A stretch of 32,289 bases of DNA from Isohypsibius dastychi (taxonomy: Eukaryota; Tardigrada; Eutardigrada; Parachela; Isohypsibiidae). The stretch lies in the NCBI GenBank assembly GCA_034696485.1, contig JAQIWT010000137.1:1-32289 (forward strand), given 5' to 3'. The translations under genes were made by a program, and so were the position numbers. Shown piece after piece: positions 1-11,202 of this stretch (positions within the stretch are counted from its first letter, which is position 1; every line of letters begins with the position of its first letter). The notes below the pieces were generated by a model. That model saw nothing but the letters and a program-made list of their open reading frames with translations, was not told the DNA's origin and ran no database searches.

Positions 1-1135
1 CATTCCAGAAGTTGTAGAAGCGCCTACCTTAAAGTACTTGAAAATAACAGGCTGGGTGGCATTACTATGGACCGGCATCGCATCAGTCCTCATTGCATTA
101 TCCAGTTTTTTGGCGGCTCACGGCTCGATGAGTGAAATTCCCGGTGCGAGATGGACAGATTCAGAAGAGTGCATTTTTCAGCTCGTCAATCTTCCTCTTT
201 ACGCTAGCACTGCTTGGTTCACGCTGGTGATTTGCGTCTGTGCTTCGTCGGAGATAGGTCCACAGCTTCTTGGAGTTTACTTGGTGATATCCTTGGCATG
301 TGGCTTCAGTCAGGTGAAAGTTGACCTCAAAAAAGCAGTTCATGGAATGCTTCCCTGTAGTCAGATTGAATTAATTCGCCGAAGTCGGCAGCGGTATTTG
401 AAAATATTATGTGCACTACACGAACTCAACGACGCTTTTCATTTTTTGTTCTTCATCAACTGCGTCAGAGATGTCGTTATTGTTGTTGCTTGTGTCGCTT
501 GCATTCTTCGGACTCCAGACGAACAAGGGCCAAGGGAAACTCAAACTGAGTACGCAATGCGATCAGCTGAAGATCACGCGATGAGAGTGTTCATCTTCAG
601 CTTTGCGGCGATTTCTTCCGTCACAGCCGTTGTCCGGTTCGCGGCGTGTGTAATGTGTCAAGAGCAGGTTTGTCTGGCACCCAATAAATTCGGTTCTTTA
701 TGGGCACATTGGTTGAAGCGTCAGTCCGTCAACCGGTGAATACGTTTTATAGGCACATTCGGTTCACAACAGAGCGCTGGACATCGCGGCAAACGCAGGA
801 GAAAACGACATTGTGTTGCGGGAATGCCGATTGTTGAAACTGGACTTGCAGACCCACGAAGACAGTGTCAGCGCGGGACTCTTCAACCTCACGAAGGATT
901 ACCTTACTATGGTGAGTTACGCTACTCACAGGCACCTGGTTTTGTATTTGTATCCGGATTTGTTACATTTTAGGCGCTCGGGGTTTTGTTAACCTACAGT
1001 CTATTAATTTATCAAGCGCGCGATTCTCAAATCAATGCCAAAAACTTAGTTCACGTGGAGGACTTGAAACGTGAAAACACGCGGATCATGGACTGGTTGT
1101 ATCAGAAACTTGGTAACAGTAGTGAAAATCAATAG
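1..1135 (+). CDS. Gustatory-receptor-like seven-transmembrane chemoreceptor, 3' part (5' end outside window)
   Basis: Three exons are proposed: (<2)-667, 753-911 and 974-1135, joined in phase 0 with the stop TAG at 1133-1135. The first exon is open to the left edge, so the start lies outside. It encodes several hydrophobic helices separated by polar loops. The last exon holds a final helix ending in TYSLLIYQ. In insect and crustacean gustatory receptors (Gr family) the last helix carries the signature TYxxxxxQ, preceded by a segment resembling SAGLFNLTKDYL, and both are present here in that order. Such receptors are plasma-membrane ligand-gated cation channels in sensory neurons. The ligand cannot be told from sequence. 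The acceptor at 752 was chosen over a nearer-looking one at 772 because only it keeps the frame and gives the usual EQAHSVHNRAL lead-in. An ATTAAA at 1303-1308 may be its polyadenylation signal. The family call rests on the C-terminal signature and topology, as the family is otherwise very divergent. Confidence 0.72.
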
Positions 1136-1742
1136 CTCTAATACCTGAAGGACCTGCAAAGATCCGCAGCAGGACCTTCACTTTTTGTTCGGTACCTAGC
1201 TTCAGAGGTTGGACCCTCAGAAGAAAGCACACCGTGCAAGTCCACTTATTTCGACTGCCAAGCAACTGTCAGCCATGTTATAACATTTTATGAGATATTA
1301 TTATTAAAGGGTTTACTATTGATGTTACACACTCTATACCGTTTACATAACAAACGCTATAAAATAGAAATCATTAGGCTTTACTTACATTCGTAAATAT
1401 TGGACTTTTCTAACTTCAATAGAATTCTCGGTTCGATTAACTATGCACTGGCTATTGTCTACTGTTCTACCAGAGTTGACCAAATATCAACCTCCTCTAT
1501 TTCTTTTACAGTATCACGCCGAAGCAAAAACAGCGCCAAATGACAAGCCAGGCTAAAAATCTTGTGGTTACAGAACATGAACCACACAAGCGATTCCGTG
1601 CGATTCCTCACAGGGTTCATTCACATATAGTGCGAAACTAATAAATTATCGTCAAAGTGCAGGTTTGCAGTGAAGAAGGGCGGAGTGAGTGAGATCGAAT
1701 TTGCTTTAGTTATCCCGAGTATTTTCAGGACCATCGGTTCAA
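1136..1742. other. Convergent intergenic stretch between the Gr-like gene and PDE10
   Basis: This holds the 3' untranslated ends of the two converging genes. It is A+T-rich, with no open frame that looks coding. ATTAAA at 1303-1308 on the + strand is the only plausible polyadenylation hexamer I see. Confidence 0.6.
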
Positions 1743-4700
1743 CTATGTAGCTGCTGCTGCTGTGGCTTGGCTTGCTTCCACTTTCTTCTTCTCCTCCATC
1801 CACATTTCCAAATTGTACCTGAAAATAAGGCAGCCTTAGAGCACCGATCATTAAAGCAATCAACAACTCCCGTACTTTGCCCCCTCCAGCATCGGTTGCG
1901 TTCCAGGAAGTAATTTCGCCATGAGATCGTAACAGGGAAGACAGATTCCGTTCAAGAATCCACACTGAAAATTTAAACGATTCAAAATAAGGGTCAAACG
2001 CGGAATGTCCAAAATTAACTCAACGTGACGAAATTACGATTTCTAACCTGATTCGTTGGGAGTTCATTAGCTCTTCCACGATCCAGCATCGGGATCGGCT
2101 CTTGCCCGCGAGCTCTTTCTTGATCGCCCTGTTATTTTCATTTATTATTAGACGCAAATGATCCAAATCAGTCTCAAATAACAAACCTGCTCCCAAAATT
2201 CTTCCATAATTGTTTTAACAGTCTGCTGTTGGATTTCCCAGGGCTTCGTAGCCGCAGAAAGGTCACATCCGGTCATGACGATGGCTTGCAGCTTCATGCG
2301 ATGTTCCAAATTCTTCCAGTCAAATTCATCACGTTCAAGAATACTTTTCAGAACTGCTTTATTTGGAAAGAAAAGGGCGAGGTCTGTAGCCAGGATGCAA
2401 TGTTTGATATTGCCGAGAACTTCGCGGTATTCTTGTGGCGTTAACGATCGGAATATATTATGGCCTTCCTGCTGGAGGATGGCGACAGTTTGGTTGAAAT
2501 GATGATGTTCCATAGTTGATGTTGTATAAATTGCCGCCAAGGGCGACGCAAACTTCACCATAAACTGGTTGTTTTTACCGCGATGATCGAGATCGTGGCA
2601 AAGGGCAGCAATATATAAAGCCAGGGCCTGAAAATTAAAAATTAATAAAACGCTAACTCATTAGTAAGTATGCTATCAAATTAACTTCGAGAAATTTCCA
2701 AATAGATATAAATTACTGTTCTGTTTGAAAACAACGATCCCAATTCCCAAATAACATGTAGTCAACTCTCGATGATACACCTTACCTCGAGAGGCTTGAA
2801 GACGTGCGCATTAGCTTTGAGCGTAACATACATGGAATTGGCCACAGAAAACCCTTTGGAAAACATTTGCAGGTAAGTCATTAGAATTACGTAATCGACC
2901 ATCATCATCTCACCGTGCTGAAAAGAGAAAATTGGCGTAAGTAACGACAGGCCTGACGATTATCTAGGAGGTGCTCTTACCGTATAATTGTGATAGGGAA
3001 CTTTACGATAATTCTTGCGGACCGTCAAACTGAATTTGATCAGAGTATCGAGATCGAAACGAGTCAGTCCGAATAAGTCACGAAACATGTAGATTACGCA
3101 GAGTGGTTTCTGGAATTCCGTCAATTTCCACGGCGAGAATTCAAAACGATCAATCTCGGGAATATCATCCGGCAAATTGGCTGATTTGAGCATGTTGAAT
3201 TCGTCTTCCGTACAAGTTGAATGGTAGGCAAGCACGTCCAGAGCCACTTTGTACTTCTGCTCCGAACGCCGAATTTTATCGTACAGCTGAAAACAAACGC
3301 ATTTCAATAATCGTCACAGATTTCCGAAATTTGTTTTTTACACACACACAAATTTGTTTCATTTGTTATTTCGAACAGGAAGTCATGGATGTGACTTATT
3401 ACCACCGAAATTCGAAATTTAACGTCTTTCACCGATCTGTCCAGATCGCAAGTTTTATTTCAATTTCGTATTTACTCGACCGACAATTATCATCAAAATC
3501 TTGTCGATTTATTTCTGTGTTTTTTACAATATCAGTCTCAGATGTTTGTGTGAATGCCAGATGATGGCCTCATCTACCTTAGCGTGATGAAGAGCAAGCC
3601 CGCAATATATGGCAAATGTTTCAAATGCTTCCTCATCCGTTTTACTGAAAACTCCCATCTGCTTATTCACCATCTGAACTACACCTATAATGAAGAATTC
3701 GTGTCAACACTTTCATCGGCGATCAGTCTAGTCAATAAGTCCTGTGTAAGTGGAAGCTACACGGAACCTACCGATTACGGAACCTGCAATAAAAACAAGG
3801 TTCCTGTATCGTGTTCATGTAAAAAACTGATCGATCAGCCCTGCATTCGGGCTGAGTTATCATCACCTACCGCGAATGAAGATTGGCATGCAGAGAATCG
3901 ATTTGGTCTTATAACCCGTGCGTTGATCTACCTCCGGGTTGAATCGCTCATCCTCATATGCATTCTGAATGTTCATGACCGATCCCGTCAGAGCGACGTA
4001 ACCAGCAATTCCCTTTCCGATGGGGAATCGAATTTCTTTCGCAACATTGGGTTTGGTGGATTCCCCGTTGGATACTTCTTCTGTGCCGATATCAAAAATA
4101 CGAGCGTAAAGCTCATGGGTTCTGCTATCAACCAAAAACAGCGACGCCCTGTCGGCACGAACAAGATTCTGCGCGTGGTTCTGGATGAAAGCAAAGAAAA
4201 ATTCCGGTAACAAATTACGGAGTAAATATTTGCACATCGTTTTGTACCATTATTTTCATTATTACGGCATCCATCGAAACGATGTCCTGGAAAATGGACC
4301 TAAGAAGAACGCAACGTCACTAACCAGAAATACAAATCACCCGAAAAAAGCTTGACTCACTTGACAATATTGAGAAGGTAGCTATTCAGTTGCGTCTGCA
4401 TGTTAAGCTCCTGTAGGCGCTGTGACCAAAAATACAATGATAAATCGATAAGTTATTTTCATCACTATTCACTTTACTAATCCCATCCTTACCAAACCGT
4501 CGTGAACGGCCGACGATCCCACTGCCATGAAATTCAATCCCACCTACAACCAAAGATAAACCGATAATGCCGGTATTCGAGAATAACGGGAATCATTCTT
4601 GCTATTAAACTGCCTTTAAGTGCGTTGTGACGCTGTTAATATTCGCGGTATAATAAACCGTCGTCAACAACTTGTACGCTTTTACCGCCCAACAACTCAC

Positions 4701-5746
4701 ATCTTCGTCCTTTATCGTGAAAGGTCCTTTTACCGCGCCCGGAAATCGAAAAAGCTCCAGCACTCCAACCATCTGCATCGACTTGGAGAGCGGAAATACT
4801 GGCGACTCTCCGCGGCCAACCGCAAAACGCACGCCGTTGTCGGATCCAGGTAACTTATTGCTGAATGTAATTGGAATGGCAAGAATAGCTTCCGTTTCTT
4901 CGCTGTCGCAAGCGACGTCTAACACCGTTGACGCATCATCCGCCTGTAATGGAAAGACGTTTTCGGACGTCAAAAGTCAACTTGAAAAGACCTTTGTTTG
5001 CAATCACAAAATAAAAACGACAAGGGAGAATGATCTTACCAGAAGCTGTAATCGCCAATCATCCATTCGAAAAACCTGATTAGTACGCGCCACTAGGGCG
5101 GCTATAAATTTTCCCGAGTTAATCTCGCAAACTTGTCGGGTTTGGAACCTCGTTACTGGAGAAGAAATTGTCGCTTCCCCGTTAGTCAATCCGTTCCTAG
5201 AAAAAAGGAGAAAACAGTGTGAAATAATCATCCAAATGGTGCCAGTCATCCAAATAACTCCCCCGCATCATCTGACCGTATCACGAAAAAAATGCAGCAA
5301 AAAATTGTGAATAATTCCTAGGCGAACTAGGATCTTTCGATGAAAATGAGGTTGAACAAAGGACTTATTCTTTTCTTGGAATTCTTGGAATTCTGGGAAT
5401 TCTACCTGGCAGAATCTGGCTGTTCTTCTGGCAGTACAAGACTGAGAAATTCTCCGGCTGAATCCGAAGAATATAAATGGAAGCCATCAGCTTCGACCAG
5501 CTGCATTATCTGATATGAGAGATCCCATAGAGCAGCTGTCAATTTGTCAGATTCCGAAGTTTGCGAATTGGCAGTATTCCTCAGGAACTGGCTTCCTGTG
5601 ACACTTTCACTCTTATCGGTTATTGCTAAGATCTGGTGAGCTAAATCAATCTGGCTGGAGACGGGAAGATTCTTGCTGATGTATTCCTGAAGGTATTCCG
5701 GGTTCCTGTTCAGATATCCAAGAACAACTTCCTCTTCGTTAGCCAT
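1743..5746 (-). CDS. PDE10A: Dual-GAF 3',5'-cyclic nucleotide phosphodiesterase, PDE10 type
   Basis: Hydrolyses cAMP and/or cGMP. Exons in transcript order: 5746-5406, 5196-5040, 4943-4701, 4543-4493, 4419-4361, 4299-4248, 4180-3871, 3783-3772, 3684-3578, 3286-2981, 2917-2914, 2853-2786, 2627-2187, 2128-2048, 1964-1876, 1818-1743. They total 2397 bases, 798 residues, against about 780 for human PDE10A. The N-terminus ([12 protein letters not shown]) and the linker [15 protein letters not shown] favour PDE10 over PDE5/6/11, although parts of the catalytic core ([14 protein letters not shown]) look like PDE6/11. GAF-A is about residues 75-265. GAF-B is about 290-449 and carries the NKxnFx3DE motif. 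The catalytic domain is about 460-780: YHNYTH (proton donor and metal ligand), HDLDHRG near 581, the metal Asp in MTGCDLSA near 692, and the invariant Gln near 744, the last residue before CGFLNGIC. All catalytic residues are present. The stop is TAG at 1743-1745. Confidence 0.93.
2854..2913 (-). other. Putative 60-base in-frame intron in the PDE10 catalytic domain
   Basis: On the minus strand this segment begins GTGAGATG after CACG and ends TTTTCCAAAG, with CTAATGAC as a possible branch site. Removing it gives [15 protein letters not shown], which matches the spacing of PDE10A residue for residue. If it is retained, 20 residues are inserted next to the metal-binding histidine. It is a multiple of three with no stop, so both forms stay open. 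Confidence 0.7.
2914..2917 (-). other. Four-base microexon (CACG) of PDE10
   Basis: It is flanked by TTTTCAG upstream (63-base intron 2918-2980) and GTGAGATG downstream. It supplies the whole codon for the second histidine of YHNYTH, a metal ligand in all class I phosphodiesterases, plus one base of the next glycine. It is inferred from alignment length and splice signals only. Confidence 0.65.
3772..3783 (-). other. Twelve-base microexon of PDE10 in GAF-B
   Basis: The minus-strand sequence GTTCCGTAATCG is preceded by TTTTTATTGCAG and followed by GTAGGT. The flanking introns are 87 bases each (3685-3771 and 3784-3870). The preceding exon ends with one base of a Gly codon and the microexon keeps that phase. 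Including it restores [13 protein letters not shown], which matches the PDE10A GAF-B strand. Skipping it deletes four residues but keeps the frame. Confidence 0.82.
5375..5402. repeat. Three tandem copies of a 9-base unit
   Basis: CTTGGAATT occurs at 5375-5383 and 5384-5392, and CTGGGAATT at 5393-5401. The array abuts the splice donor of PDE10 exon 1, whose exon ends at 5406. Confidence 0.85.
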
Positions 5747-8700
5747 TCTCGCGGAAAGATGACGAAGACTTCTTCTCGTGGACGTCAGAGATTAAATTTC
5801 AACACAACAGATAAAATATTGATATCCTGGAAGCTGCGCAGGTAAAGAGTTTGGCTTTTATGTGATCTCCTCCAACCTGAGCTGGAGAATTTCCACCGCA
5901 TTCGTTCCTCCCCGTACCACCATCGTCACCCACTATTTACAGTCCGAAGGCGCAAACGATCAAGTATAAGCGGAGGTTCACTTCATGATGGTATACGAAT
6001 CAATCTTCCCAGCGCAAATAGCACGGGAGCTCGGATGATGAATTATCGATTTCTCCTCCAGCTCTCCAAGCAAGGGCGTCCTCACTTTGCATTCCCTCCA
6101 CGAATCAACATAATGGCTCCATGGATAAAATTTACATCCATAATCAGGCTCGCGCAATTTCCATTTGAGTGTGACCAAAAGAATGAAAGTAACAAATTCT
6201 ACTTTCCGAGAAACAAATAACAATTTGAGCGTAAATGCGCGGATGAAGCTCAAGATGAACGTGAACACCAGAGGTGAAAATCAAATGGCATATCAGCTGA
6301 TGACGCGAGTTTGGTTGTCGTATTCGGCGTAGGAGTAGGCCAACCGAAGAAATGAAATGACAACGGTTTTCAAAAGATGTGTTCCGTTTTCTTGGTGAAA
6401 GAATAGCCTTCCGGAAAAAATCCCACAAGATAAATTCTGATTCAGTGATTATTGTGCAAAAATTATCGCCCAAAAACTCAATCAACGCTAAAAAGACCGT
6501 TGTTCCTGAGAAGTGCATAAAATGCAGCGCCATCTACTACCTACAGTAGTAAAACATCACCATGTACTGACCAGATGGCAGGATTTCGCCCCATTCGTCA
6601 CTCCAAGCGAATTTGAGATTCAGACGAGTTGTTTTCAATACGTATTCCCATTGTCAGGTCAAGTTTCGCAAGATGTTTGTTGTACAAGTATGGAACAATC
6701 ATTCCAATGGCCAATATGTAGAAAATATGAATCTACTTCGCGATCAAAAGTGGTCGTCTTAAAAACGAGAGCGCCACACTGTAAATCAAAGACTAATCAT
6801 GTATTAACGGATGGCTTCCGAACAAAACAACCAGACTGATCTCCTGCGCTGTGTTCACTAAGCATCGGCCCTGGTAATCAGAACGAAAAGCAGAAAACAT
6901 CGTTAAAAGTGACATTTACTGCTTTGTGTTTTCTGGATTAAAATATCTCAGATTGTGGCAATAGAGCCCACTGAACAAAGCATGTGACCTTTCTTCGTCA
7001 ATTCCCTTAATTTTCAGGCAAAATTCCAAAGGTTTTACCAGAAGGAAAGGTGAGCTGCGGGAACCGGCATAAAGCGTTACTCTCAATTGATCGAGATTTC
7101 TCGGGAGATGTTTCCCCGTACCAGTACTGCCGGTGTCCGACCAGTAATGCCAAGAACTTGGATTTCTGACCATCGTCGTGTCACTGTGACCCGATTACTT
7201 CATGGTCAGGATCCAAAGAGAAGTACTTTGTCTGGATAGCCCCTTTAAAGCACTTTTGCTAGTTCATAACCTATTCATTCTTCTCCCGAGGTCTGACAAG
7301 TCAAATTTCATTCTGGAGCAGAACTCATGGCAATGTCGGAACGTTACTGGTGGAAGCTTTGACGAACAGATTAATAAAAGCGGTGTCATTCGAGCAAGTC
7401 TGATTTGTTGTTTGAAGACAAGCACTAAACGTCGTTATCTGTTCGTAATTGTGTGCTCATTTTACTTTTCTGCTTGAACTGCTGTGTTTCACAACAGGGT
7501 CTTCCCTTGTTGGAGTCAGCAAATGATTTGCGACGGGTGACCTATTTAATTCCAGTCAAACAGATTTCCGAGATGTGGTTTTGGTAAAACATCGGATGCA
7601 TGTGCTTTCCATGGAGCTAATTATCAACTCTGATGACAAAGTTTGTCTCATGTTTTTTTCTCATTTTTAAAATGCTCAAAAATGGAAAATGGGTCAACTG
7701 CGGCATCGCTTGCATAAAGAACCAATTAAAGCTAGTTTTTAGGGATGCGGTGTTACGAGTGCTGCTAAAGAATCTTTTCACACTTGCCGATAACTGACAT
7801 GAAGCTATCAATCAGAATATTTCACTTAAGTTCACCACGCATGAGGTAAGATGTAATTCAAGTGTTATAATGCTTCAATTTGATACATCGAATCATACAC
7901 ATATAGATGATCAAAATTAATTGTTTTCATCACGTTATATTATAACAAAGCAATACAAGATTTCTCTGGCTCAAGTGGCTAGTAAAACGTGTGTTTAAGG
8001 TAACAAAAGTTTGGAATCGGTGGATCCAGCTTTGAAACACTCAACCATTCAGCGATGGATGGTTGCAGTTGAAATATTTGTCTCATGATTGATAGGTCTC
8101 GCCAAAGACATTCTCCGCCGCCGTGTTTTCTAACTGGTGGTGATTAACGTTCAAATTATTAACCATGTTCTGTAACACTTTTTTCAACCCATTTTTTGGC
8201 ATTAGCTCAACACAACGCCTCATGCGTTTGCCCCATCCAAAGCTTCTCAAATTCCAGAATTTTTGTTTTTTTGACGAAGCGTTTAGCACAGAGCATCTCA
8301 ATGGTAATTATATTTGAAAATCGAAATATTCGATTTTGTGTACGTACTATCCACCGGAATAACTTCTGATTTCCCTGTAAGTCAAAAATCAGCTATGATA
8401 ATTCAGAACACTTGCAGAGTCAATGCTCCCCTCAAGAGAAATCGTCGCGTGGTGCACTGGCTTCCGGCGATCTGGAAGATTTAGTTACAGTTTCTTGCCT
8501 TCTGATTAATCTTAAGTCAAGTTACAGAGTTTCCGACGACAACCTTCAACGTTTTTGACGGGAACCACTGAAGAAGCTGATAACATTACGCTGAATCAAC
8601 GGTACGTGCCCAGTTTTGAAATTTCGAGCGGGAACTCGGATTGGCGCATTGTGAAAAATCACGAACCACGTTATCATAAAAAGTAGTGAACGTACCATTT

Positions 8701-11074
8701 CGTTGATCCAAACTATCAGTTGAAAGACCAACTGAAATGATTCAACAGAATATATTGGAAATTAGGAATAACACACCTTCAAATAACACAACCAAAGGGA
8801 AGACACTGCAAATCAACATGTATCGTGCAGTGCTTCTAACAAGTGAGACTCCCTGTTTCCTTCCATATGTATAAACCACAATGTGATTATCTGTATTACA
8901 CCGCGTTTGTAACTGAATTTACTATGTTATAATGTAATCATAATACTAATAATAAATAAGATTAATCAGTAATTAATCAAAAGTTCAAAACAATTGATAA
9001 TACTTTGGTTCAGCCAATTTTATGGTTTTGCTGACTCGAGACCATGAAAATTTATTCCCGTTCCACATTGGTGCACTGGCTCCCAAGAAGCACATCTCCG
9101 ATCAAAGCCCAGAAAACAAAGACGTAAAATTTACATTTCAACAAAGATAGTATATCAGATTGAGACAGACAGTTTCCCATTTATGTCGACGAACTTTAAT
9201 TTTTTTAACCCAAATAGCAAGAACAGACCAATGCAAGTGGTCTCCCTCCAATCCATGACACTCAACTTGGTTATGAATTGCTTTTCTGGCTCGTTGGGTT
9301 TCATGTGCCCTTCTTCCGGCTCAGACTCATCTTCCGGGTCGCTTAAGAAGAACTGTGAATTCTGTAAGAGTTGGCGAGTTACGAAAGAAGAATTTTCCGG
9401 AAAGGAAGCAAGTTTTTTTAAAAGTGATTCAGGGTCTTGGATCGTATTTGTAGCGAAACGTTTATGCAATGTCGGGAAACGCCAACTTATGCAATTTTAA
9501 ACCCAAATTCCGGAACAAATCATTCACCGCAATTTAGGATGCGCGGAGATTTCGCTTGTACTGTGAGTGAGAACACAGATCCAAATTAATGCCAGCGACG
9601 ACATAAATGTCATAACATGTCATAACCGAATTATTCATAAGCTGTGGAATTAGTTGCTGTTTCACGTAAAAATGATTAAAAAAATGCGTAAATTTATTGA
9701 ATGCAAATATTCATTTTCTAGCAAATAATATTAAAAAGATTCGTAATTGAAAGAATTCCATTTAGGTATGAAGATAAGCAGCCGGTCAATTCTTTGACAG
9801 AATCTAGAATATCCAGAAGTGATCGAGTTGTTTTCGAAGTTTAAATGTCACTTTCGATTTTCCCTGAATGAGGTTTTTAGGACCCCGCCTAATTAAGCTG
9901 ATCCTCATCACATCATTTTATCACCACAACAGTTGCATCCTTTGGAACTGGAAATGGAACGCATCATTTTTTTAGGTTGCTGAGATAAGCGAGTGGAAAT
10001 GCATAGATTAGGGAACCGGAAGGCGAGTTAGGGTCTCAGTGGTCCTGCAACCGACTTACAATATGAGGTCCGACCTACTTTTTCTTCCTGGCCTTTTCTG
10101 TGGCAGACGGGTGATGCGCAAGATCAGTAGGAGTTGGATGAGTGAGTTTAATGGGAAAGACTTGTCCTTGGACTTGGCTCAATGCATGTCAGATGTCCCG
10201 CGACCCATTCCACTTGTTATTCAACGCTTCCCATGTTATATCGAATATTAAAGTCGGTCGAGCAAAAACGCCCCACCTAGCTTTTCCAGGATAAATTTTG
10301 ATGCTTGAACGAATACAGGAAAGAACGTAGACTCTGCTTTGCTAAACCAAAATAAACTCATACGGACAATAGCAAAAGATAACTGGAAGTGGAAACATAC
10401 GACCTACTGCAGAGTTCGGCAACCTCGAAGTGGCGGTGCAGCGGTGGATGTCATCTCGCAGATAATATCATTTCAATTGTTATCCCGTGAAGTTTTCAAG
10501 GTCGCGACATTCAAAAACCTCACTTTTGAATTTATCTCATGATACGAAAGGTTATAACTATCCCACCTTGATTGAAGTAAAATTGGAACTTGAGACCTTA
10601 CATCAGCAATGTAGCTAGTCTGAGGAATTGTTTCAAAACTTTACAAGATGTTTGCGCAGAAATCCCAGTCGGCGGGAACCTAATTTCGTCCGACAAAGAA
10701 CTTCCTCAATTTTATTATTTGTTACCAAACAAAGTGTTGAATATTTTAATCTGTTTTTGAGGCAATAGATACAATTATACCCATTCAAGTTTAGATGAGA
10801 GAATCTATGGGGCAGTTTCTCACAGGAACGTGACTCCTCAGATTATAATCTGAAGAACTATCTTGGAGTTATTACCCTCTTCGCCCCTCCCCTTGTTCCG
10901 CTCAAAATCTTCCCCTATCAGGCTTTCTTGTACTTCTTGGCGTGAGGAAGAGAAAGTCAATGTCAGTAGCGATCAATTTGCCTTGAAAGATGTTTCATTG
11001 CATAATGATACATATTTCTTTTCTCGCCCCAGTGAAATCCCGGAAGATGTTTTCTTTTAACATACTCTGACGTT
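5747..11074. other. Long gene-poor stretch between PDE10 and PLC epsilon
   Basis: I see no gene that I can support in these 5.3 kb. Open frames are short and lack recognisable domains or a chain of consistent splice sites. The part near 5800-6300 should contain the PDE10 promoter. Around 8880-9000 the sequence is very A+T-rich. An acidic open frame on the minus strand (9155-9469) overlaps an open frame on the plus strand and is unassigned. The 5' untranslated exons of PLC epsilon, or distal enhancers, may lie here. Confidence 0.5.
5780..5787 (-). promoter_or_regulatory. Near-perfect cAMP response element upstream of PDE10
   Basis: The minus strand reads TGACGTCC, seven of eight bases of the CRE palindrome, about 34 bases before the PDE10 ATG at 5746. 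Its position suits a promoter-proximal or 5' UTR site. Function is inferred. Confidence 0.3.
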
Positions 11075-11102
11075 TTACGTAAGTTTTCACACACTGACGT
11101 CA
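11075..11102. promoter_or_regulatory. Pair of bZIP palindromes upstream of the PLC epsilon start
   Basis: TTACGTAA at 11075-11082 is the PAR-bZIP/E4BP4-type palindrome. TGACGTCA at 11095-11102 is a perfect CRE. They are 20 bases apart from start to start and about 100 bases before the first PLC ATG at 11203. Both motifs are read directly. Regulation by CREB or related factors is inferred. Confidence 0.45.
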
Positions 11103-11202
11103 TTTTCAGGCTTGTCTGGATGATTTCCTATAAGTCTGGACATTTCCAAGATCTTCTTCCACCACTTCACAAATCTGACCAATAAAAGATTTTGCGGCAG
11201 AA

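Noticed and set aside
4181..4247. Open reading extending GAF-B exon 7 of PDE10 upstream ([10 protein letters not shown]...)
   Set aside because: It is a 67-base intron (GTACAA...CATCCAG). Splicing 4248 to 4180 gives [13 protein letters not shown], which matches PDE10A length exactly; the retained reading does not.
4605..4700. C-terminal extension of the GAF-A exon of PDE10
   Set aside because: A GTGAGT donor after IKDED and the next exon VGLNFMAV restore the family spacing. The extension is intronic and ends in a stop.
1743..5746. Assigning the phosphodiesterase to PDE5, PDE6 or PDE11
   Set aside because: Parts of the catalytic core resemble PDE6/11. But the N-terminus, the GAF-B motif KEIRF...[12 protein letters not shown], the C-terminal LLPGTQPML and the total length fit PDE10 best.
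6144..6533. 129-codon open frame on the minus strand upstream of PDE10
   Set aside because: Composition looks like chance A+T-rich sequence. No domain, no splice partners, and it lies where the promoter is expected.
8083..8301. Possible transposase remnant on the minus strand (FGWGKRMRRCVEL...)
   Set aside because: It has a faint resemblance to mariner-type C-termini, but no DDE motif, no terminal repeats and no continuation.
8451..9081. Two copies of GGTGCACTGGCT, recalling the end of LINE reverse transcriptases
   Set aside because: Only 12 bases are shared, neither copy is followed by a recognisable frame, and there is no poly(A) tail or other retroelement feature.
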